A stretch of 64,000 nt of DNA from VXYL01 sp963422285 (GTDB taxonomy: Bacteria > Pseudomonadota > Gammaproteobacteria > Pseudomonadales > Azotimanducaceae): the NCBI GenBank assembly GCA_963422285.2, contig OY729419.2, forward strand, positions 372,001 to 436,000, read 5' to 3'. Below the pieces are notes generated by a model that saw only the letters and a program-made list of their open reading frames with translations, did no database searches and was not told where the DNA came from. A program made the position numbers and the translations under genes. Every line of letters begins with the position of its first letter. The first letter of the stretch is position 1. Of this stretch, positions 44,001-51,399 are shown piece by piece.

Positions 44001-44536
44001 CTCGCCGCCCGCTTCTTGCCCCATAGCTGATCCGCCTCTTTGTCCAATGCTCGAAGGGTATCGGGCAACCCTTCTACTCCGGCACCGGCGGAAAAAAGCA
44101 GCCGTCCCACGTCGTCGTTGGCTTCCAGAATCTCCTGACCGCCGCGGCGCAGGCGCTCGTGGTCGAGGCTGAACATACGCTCGAAGAAGCCTCGATCCGC
44201 CCCGGAAGGCACCAGGGTGTCTTGGCCGCTGGCCAGCGGACGGTCGGACGCATCCAGCAGGGTATCTCGATTGCCTTTTCTGCGGCGCACGACAAGGCGT
44301 TCGCCGTCTCGTTCCAGCGTGGCGCCGATGCGCAGTTTGCTGTAGTCGTGCAGGAAGTTGAGAGGCGTCTGTCCAGGAATGCCGAACAACAGATCTTCCA
44401 GTGCGGACAACGCCGTGGACTTGCCAGCTTCGTTGCGGCCGAAGACGATGTGCATGTCCGGCTGACCAAGGGGCAGTTCCAAGGCCTGGTCGGTGAAGCG
44501 CCCGTAGCGAAGAAGATCGAGCCGCGCGATGCGCAT
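41030..44536 (-). CDS. YhaN/SbcC-like SMC-family ATPase
   Basis: This 1,168-residue protein has the ABC ATPase head split by a long coiled coil. The N-terminal head opens MRIARLDLLRYGRFTDQAL with Walker A FGRNEAGKSTALSAL (K39) and the AAA_27-type LEDLLFGIPGQTPLNFLHDY. Residues from about 180 to 1050 are Glu/Gln/Arg-rich heptads. The C-terminal head has the signature GLSTGSADQLYLALRLAAI, Walker B PLPFVADDMFVHFDDER and the H-loop FFTHHEH. No CxxC zinc hook is seen, unlike Rad50 and SbcC and like YhaN. It should pair with the metallophosphatase encoded 3 nt upstream to process DNA ends or hairpins. It is the last gene of the four-gene cluster with the NACHT-nuclease. Confidence 0.93.
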   Translation of the reverse strand: MRIARLDLLRYGRFTDQALELPLGQPDMHIVFGRNEAGKSTALSALEDLLFGIPGQTPLNFLHDYSKLRIGATLERDGERLVVRRRKGNRDTLLDASDRPLASGQDTLVPSGADRGFFERMFSLDHERLRRGGQEILEANDDVGRLLFSAGAGVEGLPDTLRALDKEADQLWGKKRAARRDYYQAEDRLQEAKRALKEHIVTVADWQKSKRAFEDAGQQYQALHQQAQDKDAEQRRLSRIRRVHRDVAKRFELQAEIKALAGTVAMPEDALDTLERALRKDDDTEARKEALAEQLEAECSERDRLRFDMALVEREGDIANLGERRAQVLASKRDLPKRQQELVIARAELLRLATDIDWSTADPEQLTERIPTPPVVARVRATLNRRGERRGAVDAARAALEDAQARIAGIEQQLPKAEKPVDIAPLAASIRATRAHDDIALRIDQARNEAAEAGIWIEQMFASLKPAVDEESALTPPPPPRDAVQAHRDRRRELNQRREECQRTIREAKQSRDRLEAQLRRVEDEGYAVSQEQLDAVRQRRDQQWSKFRSRYINGDAQEETSALAGDGRHPADTYEQTVKDADHLADRRFDNAEAAAQLAQIKAQLAEQDDLLKTLRDEEQAQEAENGSLADEWRTLWRDTPVEPASPDEMLEWIAAREELRERLARRQQAEQRAAGLRQQEGEMATQLATKLQGFIDDTDALRRQPLHTVLERAADVQEQQQRLAAQHSALREQLRQAKEDSTRRQQDLRQAEQDWAAWESEWADALAAASLDAATYVDEVNERLGIIDKIRNVVDDIHNLQHERIEPMEQDIRSFEAETADMVQAVAADLGDVDAEDAAFFLGRRLDEAKQIRETRGQKDESIAALEHRIGELDESRQDAQQAIRLLQEQAKTNIQDELRTAIERSERLRMRQAELVEVTARLEAEGDGHSLEELQEECAGVELDEIAAQEQAGEDELNQLHDARQEAYQQLAQARQAFEAIGGHDAAALAGADRQAAFAELRDVAERYARLRCAALLLEWGIDRYRQTKQAPLLQRAGDVFAALTGGSFAGLSLDFDTQDRPVLAGRRPNGAQVGVGGLSTGSADQLYLALRLAAIEDYLDRTSPLPFVADDMFVHFDDERSAAGFEVLGQLAERCQVIFFTHHEHLIEVAKQSLPGPLSIIELP

Positions 44537-44539
44537 GGG

Positions 44540-45817
44540 CTACTCCTTGCCTCGGGCGAGGCGCGCGGCCAGATAGTCGCCCGCTTCGCGGATGAGTTCG
44601 GCGTAGTCGCCTTCCTGCAAGGCTTTTCCCAGCGGCGTGTCCTGCAACTGATCTCGAACCTCGTGCGGCAGACGGCTCAGCAGCACCCCGATGTCATCCT
44701 GCAGGCGCTGGATCAAGTCCGGATCCTGGTGAGCGCCGTGGATATCGCGCCGAAGTTCGCCCAGCGCGTCCTCTCGCGCCTGCACGGCCGCAGTGCTCGG
44801 CACCGGCTCGGTGGCCACCACCAGCCGCTCGATCCAGGCCGCTTCGTCGCCCAAGGCCAATGCCGCGGCGCGGGCCTCGGCAAGCAGGTCTTCCTGGGAG
44901 GCCAGCAGGCGATCGTGCAGCTTTGATGCGCCGGCGATCTCGATGCGGCAGGCCAGCAGGCGGCCATCGGCCTGCCGGGAAACCGCCTCCCGGATAGCAG
45001 TGCGGACACGATCCTCCATCGCCGACAAGCGATCGCAGCCATCGGCGGACACCTCGACCCGTGCCCAGCGCACCACGTCCACAGGCAGGCGCTCCAAGGC
45101 GGCCACCTCTCCTTCTTCCACGGTAACGAGGCAGGCACCTTTCTCGCCGGCCTCCCGAATGTGTCGTCCTTGGAGGTTGCCAGGGAAAACGACATGGGGA
45201 TTCTCGTGGATGACCTCGTATTGATGCACATGGCCCAGCGCCCAGTAGTCGTAGCCCTTGGCGATCAATTCCTGGAGGGTGCAGGGAGCGTAGGGATCGT
45301 GATGGGGACGACCATCGAGCGCGGTATGCAGTACGCCGATGTTGAAGGCGCCGGGCTTCGGCGGCGGATAGCATGCCGCGAGATTCTCTCGGGTATCGCG
45401 CTGCTGGTAGCTGCGGCCGTGCAGCGCGACGCCGAGCTCGTCGATTTCGAACGTCTCCGCCTTGCGAGCGGAAAACGCGCGAACGTTGTCGGGCAGCATC
45501 AGGCGTCGAGTGATCCGACTTTCCGCGTCGTGGTTCCCGTACAGCAGGAACGCCGGGATGCCGGCCTGCGCCAGCCGCCCCATGCCAGCGACGAAGAACA
45601 GCCCGGTCTGGTAGTCGCGCCAGTCGCCGTCGTAGAGATCGCCAGCGACGACCAGGAACGATGCCTCCTCGTCGATCGTCCGCTGCACAAGATTGTCGAA
45701 CGCTTCCCGAGTCGCGGCGCAAATGCGCCGAGCGGCTTGGCCTTCCTGACGGGCGAGGCCGACCAGCGGGCTGTCCAAGTGGATGTCCGCCGCATGCACG
45801 AATCGAAACGAAGCCAT
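44540..45817 (-). CDS. YhaO/SbcD-like metallophosphoesterase nuclease subunit
   Basis: This 425-residue protein has all calcineurin-like phosphoesterase motifs: AADIHLDSPL (D11, H13), VVAGDLYDG (D60, D63), YGNHDAES (N95, H96), GVLHTALDG and WALGHVHQYEV. The C-terminal 200 residues form the helical capping and ATPase-binding part. With the YhaN-like ATPase it should form an Mre11-Rad50/SbcCD-type nuclease. It lies 49 nt downstream of the NACHT-nuclease gene and 3 nt upstream of yhaN on the same strand. Such complexes repair DNA, and several antiphage systems use SbcCD-like pairs. A defence role here is inferred from context. Confidence 0.94.
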   Translation of the reverse strand: MASFRFVHAADIHLDSPLVGLARQEGQAARRICAATREAFDNLVQRTIDEEASFLVVAGDLYDGDWRDYQTGLFFVAGMGRLAQAGIPAFLLYGNHDAESRITRRLMLPDNVRAFSARKAETFEIDELGVALHGRSYQQRDTRENLAACYPPPKPGAFNIGVLHTALDGRPHHDPYAPCTLQELIAKGYDYWALGHVHQYEVIHENPHVVFPGNLQGRHIREAGEKGACLVTVEEGEVAALERLPVDVVRWARVEVSADGCDRLSAMEDRVRTAIREAVSRQADGRLLACRIEIAGASKLHDRLLASQEDLLAEARAAALALGDEAAWIERLVVATEPVPSTAAVQAREDALGELRRDIHGAHQDPDLIQRLQDDIGVLLSRLPHEVRDQLQDTPLGKALQEGDYAELIREAGDYLAARLARGKE

Positions 45818-45866
45818 GGCGCAACCCTATCCCTGTGGCGGGCGTCCCGCAATGATGCACCCGGGT

Positions 45867-48800
45867 TCAGGTAGGGCCATTGCGATCGGCTGCTCGCCTA
45901 CTGGGAAGAGGATGGGAGTCTTGGCTCACGTCGATGACGCAGATGGCGATCTTGCGTCGTTGCTGAGGAGACAGCGTGTCTGCAAGCCGCTCCTTCAGGT
46001 CGCTCGGAGTTGCTGGTGGTTTACCCTCGGGCGGCGGCTGCGTCTGCTTCCGGCCAAACCAGAGCACTAGATAGATGCCGTGACCGCCGGTATCGAGGTC
46101 GGTGGCGTACTTGGCGATCAACTGATCTTGCAGCGAGCTCCACAGCTGCCGATGCTCGTTCCGCTTCACCTCCACCGGCACATTGAAGCCTTGGTAGGTG
46201 ATGCGCATGTCGGCTCGGGTGTCCTGCGCATAACGACCTTCCGGCTGGGCATCCACGCCGGCAGGCAGCAAAGCGCGGAGAGCGGAGAGCAACGCATCTC
46301 TGCAGGAATCTTCGTGCTTCGGACTCCCAGCTCTTCGATGACGTTCCTCGTTCCAATATTGCCGCCAGTCGTTCGTATTGCCTAGCCGGATGCGCGAGGC
46401 AATGTCCCGGAGGCGATCCAACACCAAGGCCGCCAAGTCTCCGGCATTCGACGGAGTGCCGCTGGCCAGGGTCTGGCGCACTTCCTCGACTGTCGGATGG
46501 CGATATCCGCTGTCGCGACGATTCACGCGCTGATCGTCGGCAGCACACGATAGAGAATACCGCCACTGCGACAATAGAGAATCCGCAAGCAAACGGTTCA
46601 ATGCGTCGCTCGCCTGCGGATGCGGGTTTTCGGCTAGGCTTTGAATGCAGCGTTCGACCAGATTGCTTGGTGGCCTAGCTGGCGGCACCATGCCCGATCG
46701 AAACTCGTCCGGACCAACATGCTGTCCAACAAGACGGATCAACAACGCACGGAGCGGGATGTCGTATTTCTCGAACAGGAACTCGGCATTTTTTTCAAGG
46801 CAGAAAAGATTCGCCAAGTGCATAGCCCGCTCTTCGGAGCGGCCTCCTTGCACGAATGCTTCGGCAGATTGTTCGTACTGGTCGGGCGCAAGAGCACAGC
46901 CTGCCGCAAGCCAATGCGCTCGCTGCTTCGGCGTCATGCTCTTGCGAGAGAGTTTGCGTTCGATCAACTGAACGAAACCCGCCCTGTCCGCATGCCGGTA
47001 TGCGGCGAGGAGCAAGTAGTCCAGGGTGGCGAGAAATCGCTGGTTGCATCTCGCTGGAAATCTTTGAAGTAAAGGCAAGCTCGACATCCGAGCAACCTGA
47101 TCATGAGAGGGATCGTAGGCCAAATGCCACAGGTTGGGTTCGGGGATCTCGATCTGTCCACGCAGGAAGGGACCAGCGAACCGGATCTGTTCGTCTGCCA
47201 CCGCCGCAGGGTGCTCCTGAATCAAATATCGATACCACGCTGGATCGTAGACGCCGTGGGCGGACGTAAAGAAGATAGCGAGCGCCTTGCGCATTCGTTC
47301 ATCTGTCCACCAGGGCGAATTCAACGAGCCGTCTTTCTCTGCCTCGGCCAAGCCCGCGAGGAAGGGCAGGCAGAGGCAGTGCATCTTGGATTCGCGGCGT
47401 AGATCGAGAACCTTATCCGGACCTGGAACATCGGGGCGCTCTATCGTCAGGCGAAACCCTTTCAAGACTGCTTCGAGCAGGTCGTCTTTCGACTGAAGCA
47501 CCTTCTCAAGGTTCTTCGTACCCTGTTCCGGCGTGAAGTCGGTAAAATCCTCAAAGTAGTCAGAGGCTAGTTTGTTCAGCAGTGCGGGTGAGGCCCGATT
47601 CGCACAAAGCGCCTGCTTGTTGGACAAGAGGTATTCGATGAACTCCTGTTCTCTCCTTCGCTGCGTTTCGAGATAGTCCTGTTCTCTTTGTCTCAGTTGA
47701 CGGAGATCAGAAGATGGCGAAGGCGGTATTAGCAACTGGCGCAGAATTTGTGATAGCACTTCGTCAGTACCCAATAGCTCTTGAATTGTTTGTGGCGTAA
47801 ATCGACCAGACCTAACAACATACCAAAGAAGAGATTCTGCTACCTTCGGTTTTATTTGGGACAATGACCTGGCCATATGGATGCACGACCGATAGAGTTC
47901 CGGCGAAAGTTCGGCACAGAAGAACCGTTTTTCTACCTCGTACAGCGCATGCCGAAAATCAGGGAGGTAACGCCCGATCCCTTCCTGAAAGATCTCGCAC
48001 TGTTGGCCCGGACGTTCCTCAATCCATTGTCTGATGTCGTTCATCTCGTCACTTGGATACCGTCCTATATGCAAGTGTACGCCGAGGTCCAGCCAGTCGT
48101 AGAGCCGACTTGTTGCAATATTGTCACCGCATATCCGGAGTCCACGGGCGAGTAAGCGCTCAACGCAGCATTTCATTGATCCGCTAGAGAACTGTTCTAT
48201 ATCCTGCAACCTGCTGCAGGCGTCGAGAAGTTCAATGACGTGTCGACAGGATGACCTAGAAAGAATATCGTCGCTCCAGAATTTCCAGTAGGCACTCATG
48301 TAGAATTCATCGATTTCCTTGAGATAGTTCCATATATCGTTTGGAGAAATGTTATCTGGATATAGTGTCGAGAGCAACAAACCGAGAAGGTCGTCGTGCG
48401 GATCGGCGATGCCGCCAGCATCAATGTCCTCGAGCAGCTTCTTGAGTTCAGACGTAGTGTCTTGGGGATCACTGCTGCTATGGATGAAGGCATCCAACGC
48501 CAAGTACTTGACACGTGGCCATCGTGTGTCGTCGCGGATCACCTCAGGCAAGAGCTGCGAGAGGCCACGCAGTGGCGAACCTTGTCGTAGAACATGCAGA
48601 ACGAACCCGGTAATCAGCTGTTGGTCGTCGCCCCGCTGGATACTTCGAAGAATCTCACGGAAGGCTTCCTCCATTGCGGGCGTCGCCAGAGCGGCGAAGG
48701 CCGGGGCCGTGCGGTATACGGGTTGAAGTCTGCGGGGTCCTCGACTCAACGAGGCCAGCAGCACCCGTTTGTCGTCTATCGAGAACGAATGGATGTCGCC

Positions 48801-49925
48801 GTAGAGACCGACCCCGATGGGGTCCCGTTCGATCAGTTCGCGGCGGGCGTAAGCGGAGTGCGCGGCAAGCCATGCGGAGAGGCCGCGAAGTTGAGACACC
48901 ACCGTGCCATCCGCACCGGCCATCAAAGCCGATATTCGCCCTGCGGGAAAGCCGTCGTCAATGAGTGCCGCGAGATAACGTGCGGCGACATATTCGGCGA
49001 TGTGGCGATGAACGGGTTCGGCCCGGCCTTCTTGCGCGTACGCAAAGAGCTTCGATGCCGTGGCTTGGCGGCACTCGGCATCCCCAAGGCCACACGCGGT
49101 CAGGTGCGGGTAGTCGTCGTTTGTCGTTGGACCGCTTCGGCTGAATCCGGCCCCGCCGGAGAGGAGAAGCGCCGCAAATAGCCGACCGGCAACATCCAGA
49201 ATCTGCTCTGGATCCGCTAGCGGACGGGTACTCAAGTGCTCATCATTGTGCTCGGTGGCCATGTTTCGACATGCCTGCTCGAATATCTCCGTGCGGCTTT
49301 CGGGCCAAGCGCCACCATGAACGGCTTGCGCCAGCATCGTCAGCGTCTGGGGGTTGGAGAGGATGGCGTCCAAGCCGCGCTCTCGTGCTTGGTCGATGAA
49401 GGCGGCGCCACCCTGCACCGCCGAATCGACATGGAGGAGCTCTTTGATTGCGGCCTCGCCCAGTGGGTCGAGCCGCAGCACAGCCACTTCGCCCGTTGGG
49501 GAGACCGCGGTCAGACTCGATCGATCCGTTGCGAGCCAATCGGCATGACGGCAGGAGAGCCGGAAGCGTCGCTTGCCCAGCTTGTCCAGATTCCGCCTGA
49601 TCCGATCGAATGGCGAGCGCATGTCGGCCTGCCCGGCCCGCACTTCGTCCAATCCATCGATGAACAGCGTCCTGTCTCGCCATTCGGGATGGTCATCAGG
49701 ATCGAAGGTGATGAAGTCTCGGGCGGAAACCAGCAGGGCACCTTCCCCGCATACGCCCGCCTCCTCCTTGAAAGCAATGGTCTTGCCCATGCCTGGATCG
49801 CCCAGCAGGACATATGCCGGGCGCTCCCGAAATTCGGACAGAGGCCGCGAAACGGGACGATCCCCTTGCTCCTGGTCACGGAGTTCGGTGCATGTTCGTG
49901 AAACGATGTTGGGACTGGAGGTCAT
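45867..49925 (-). CDS. NACHT-like NTPase with C-terminal PD-(D/E)XK nuclease domain, candidate defence effector
   Basis: This is a 1,352-residue protein. The N-terminal P-loop NTPase has Walker A LLGDPGMGKT (42-49) and the NACHT/STAND-type Walker B FIDGLDEVRAG (D90-E94), followed by LSCRHADWLAT. Residues from about 300 to 1150 form a long helical region without known catalytic motif, like the sensor arm of STAND NTPases. The C-terminus holds a restriction-endonuclease-like core: D1239 (RADMRITYQG), E1252-x-K1254 (VEVKRNEH) and a following QDQL. The middle third is only about 35-50% GC, against about 65% around it, suggesting horizontal origin. The ATG overlaps the stop of the upstream DUF4143 ATPase (ATGA, 49922-49925). 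A sensor-NTPase-nuclease layout points to abortive immunity; the target is unknown. Confidence 0.8.
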   Translation of the reverse strand: MTSSPNIVSRTCTELRDQEQGDRPVSRPLSEFRERPAYVLLGDPGMGKTIAFKEEAGVCGEGALLVSARDFITFDPDDHPEWRDRTLFIDGLDEVRAGQADMRSPFDRIRRNLDKLGKRRFRLSCRHADWLATDRSSLTAVSPTGEVAVLRLDPLGEAAIKELLHVDSAVQGGAAFIDQARERGLDAILSNPQTLTMLAQAVHGGAWPESRTEIFEQACRNMATEHNDEHLSTRPLADPEQILDVAGRLFAALLLSGGAGFSRSGPTTNDDYPHLTACGLGDAECRQATASKLFAYAQEGRAEPVHRHIAEYVAARYLAALIDDGFPAGRISALMAGADGTVVSQLRGLSAWLAAHSAYARRELIERDPIGVGLYGDIHSFSIDDKRVLLASLSRGPRRLQPVYRTAPAFAALATPAMEEAFREILRSIQRGDDQQLITGFVLHVLRQGSPLRGLSQLLPEVIRDDTRWPRVKYLALDAFIHSSSDPQDTTSELKKLLEDIDAGGIADPHDDLLGLLLSTLYPDNISPNDIWNYLKEIDEFYMSAYWKFWSDDILSRSSCRHVIELLDACSRLQDIEQFSSGSMKCCVERLLARGLRICGDNIATSRLYDWLDLGVHLHIGRYPSDEMNDIRQWIEERPGQQCEIFQEGIGRYLPDFRHALYEVEKRFFCAELSPELYRSCIHMARSLSQIKPKVAESLLWYVVRSGRFTPQTIQELLGTDEVLSQILRQLLIPPSPSSDLRQLRQREQDYLETQRRREQEFIEYLLSNKQALCANRASPALLNKLASDYFEDFTDFTPEQGTKNLEKVLQSKDDLLEAVLKGFRLTIERPDVPGPDKVLDLRRESKMHCLCLPFLAGLAEAEKDGSLNSPWWTDERMRKALAIFFTSAHGVYDPAWYRYLIQEHPAAVADEQIRFAGPFLRGQIEIPEPNLWHLAYDPSHDQVARMSSLPLLQRFPARCNQRFLATLDYLLLAAYRHADRAGFVQLIERKLSRKSMTPKQRAHWLAAGCALAPDQYEQSAEAFVQGGRSEERAMHLANLFCLEKNAEFLFEKYDIPLRALLIRLVGQHVGPDEFRSGMVPPARPPSNLVERCIQSLAENPHPQASDALNRLLADSLLSQWRYSLSCAADDQRVNRRDSGYRHPTVEEVRQTLASGTPSNAGDLAALVLDRLRDIASRIRLGNTNDWRQYWNEERHRRAGSPKHEDSCRDALLSALRALLPAGVDAQPEGRYAQDTRADMRITYQGFNVPVEVKRNEHRQLWSSLQDQLIAKYATDLDTGGHGIYLVLWFGRKQTQPPPEGKPPATPSDLKERLADTLSPQQRRKIAICVIDVSQDSHPLPSRRAADRNGPT

Positions 49926-51172
49926 AGTTCGTTAAACCAGTGCTCGGCTGGCGTCGTGAGAAACTCGTTCAACGGCGTACCACCTTCGCCGACAAGCATG
50001 GTGCGGTCGGGCTCGAACCGCTTGGCGAAGGCATCCAGCCCAAGCGAGCGCCGGCGCTGTTGGCCACTCTTTACTTCGATTGCGATCCTGCGCCGCCCGC
50101 GGCAAAGCACGAAGTCCACTTCAAGGCTATGGTCGCGCCAGTAGTACGCACGGATGTCGGGGCCAGCGGTGTTCAGGAGGTGCGCGCCGACGGCGCTCTC
50201 GACCAAGCGCCCCCAGTATGCGCGATCCGCTTGGGCCTGAGCGAAGGCATAGCCGGAGCCGGCGGTCATCAACGCCGTGTTGAGGACGTTCAGCTTCGGG
50301 CTCGAGGCTCGCGCCCTGTGCTGCGAAGAAGCGAACTTCGGCAACCCTGCCAGGATGCCTGCCGTGGACAGCAGGTCGAGATAGCGGGCGAGGGTCGTGG
50401 TGTTGCCGGCGTCCTGGAGCTGGCCGAGCATCTTGTTGTAGGCGAGGATCTGGCCGGAGTAGTCGGCCCCCAGCTCGAACAGTTGCTTCAGCAATGCGGG
50501 CTTGTCCACCCGCGTCATGGCGAGGATGTCTCGCTCGATGTTCGGTGCCACGAGGGCGCCAAGGATGTACTCGCGCCAGCGGGTTTCGTCTCGAATGAGA
50601 CCGGCCCCGCCGGGGTAGCCGCCGAAATAGATGTATTCCGGCAGGTCGAAGTCGAATGCGGCGGCCATCTCGTCGAAAGACCAGTGGGTGACGCGAATGG
50701 GCTCGAAGCGTCCGGCCAGACTCTCCGTCAGGCCGGACTGCATGAGGAGCGGCGCAGATCCCAGGATGATGACGTGCATAGGGCGGTCTTGGGCGCGATC
50801 AGCGTCCCACAGGCCCTTGACGGTTTCCGACCATCGCGGAATCCGCTGAATTTCGTCCAGTGCGAGCACGAGTCCGGAAGGAGATCGCTTCGCCTCTTTG
50901 CGAGCATCCTCCCATGCGCCCACCAGCCACCTCGTGTCCGGTCGAGTTGGCAATCGGACCGTCGTCTCGGTTTCCGAGAAGGGGCGCGTGTCTCCGACGC
51001 TCGCATCGTCCGTGCTGAGGTAGCGGGTCGGTCGAGCCACCCGGCGCAATGCTTGCCGCACAAGCGTGGTCTTGCCCGTCTGGCGTGGCCCGAACACGGC
51101 GATGATGCGTTGCGGCTGCTCCGCCAATCGACCGAGCAGCGTGTTCACATGAGAGCGCTGGAATATCGACAT
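49922..51172 (-). CDS. AAA_14/DUF4143 ATPase, first gene of the NACHT cluster
   Basis: This 416-residue ATPase has Walker A VFGPRQTGKTTLVRQ, Walker B LVLALDEIQRIPRW, sensor ILGSAPLLMQSGL and the arginine-rich linker LAGRFEPIRVTHWSF. The C-terminal DUF4143 region ends in EVDFVLCRGRRRIAIEVKSG, a PD-(D/E)XK-like core. It overlaps the NACHT-nuclease start by 4 nt, so the two are translationally coupled. The coupling is notable because DUF4143 genes are usually solitary. A weak promoter-like pair (TTGATT, 17 nt, TAAGCT) lies upstream on the minus strand around 51180-51210, and a GAGGA run sits just before the ATG. Confidence 0.9.
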   Translation of the reverse strand: MSIFQRSHVNTLLGRLAEQPQRIIAVFGPRQTGKTTLVRQALRRVARPTRYLSTDDASVGDTRPFSETETTVRLPTRPDTRWLVGAWEDARKEAKRSPSGLVLALDEIQRIPRWSETVKGLWDADRAQDRPMHVIILGSAPLLMQSGLTESLAGRFEPIRVTHWSFDEMAAAFDFDLPEYIYFGGYPGGAGLIRDETRWREYILGALVAPNIERDILAMTRVDKPALLKQLFELGADYSGQILAYNKMLGQLQDAGNTTTLARYLDLLSTAGILAGLPKFASSQHRARASSPKLNVLNTALMTAGSGYAFAQAQADRAYWGRLVESAVGAHLLNTAGPDIRAYYWRDHSLEVDFVLCRGRRRIAIEVKSGQQRRRSLGLDAFAKRFEPDRTMLVGEGGTPLNEFLTTPAEHWFNEL

Positions 51173-51399
51173 GTCCTCAGCTTACGCTCTTGAGTAAATT
51201 CAATCAAGTCAGTAGTCAGGCTTGCGCTGAGCGATAGGAGCATGGGGCTTCCGACTCCGAACCGGCCCCAAGATCGCCTTCAAGTGCCCCGCGTCGGGCT
51301 GGACGAAGGAGCCCGAAATGTCCTTGAGCCCGGGCAGAACCTGATCCGATCACTCGACAACGGCTAGAATTGCGCCCCACGCCCCAAGGAGACGCCCCT

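Noticed and set aside
45867..49925. Assignment to a known Avs type
   Set aside because: The nuclease-like motif is C-terminal and no N-terminal effector domain is seen. A specific Avs name would be unsupported.
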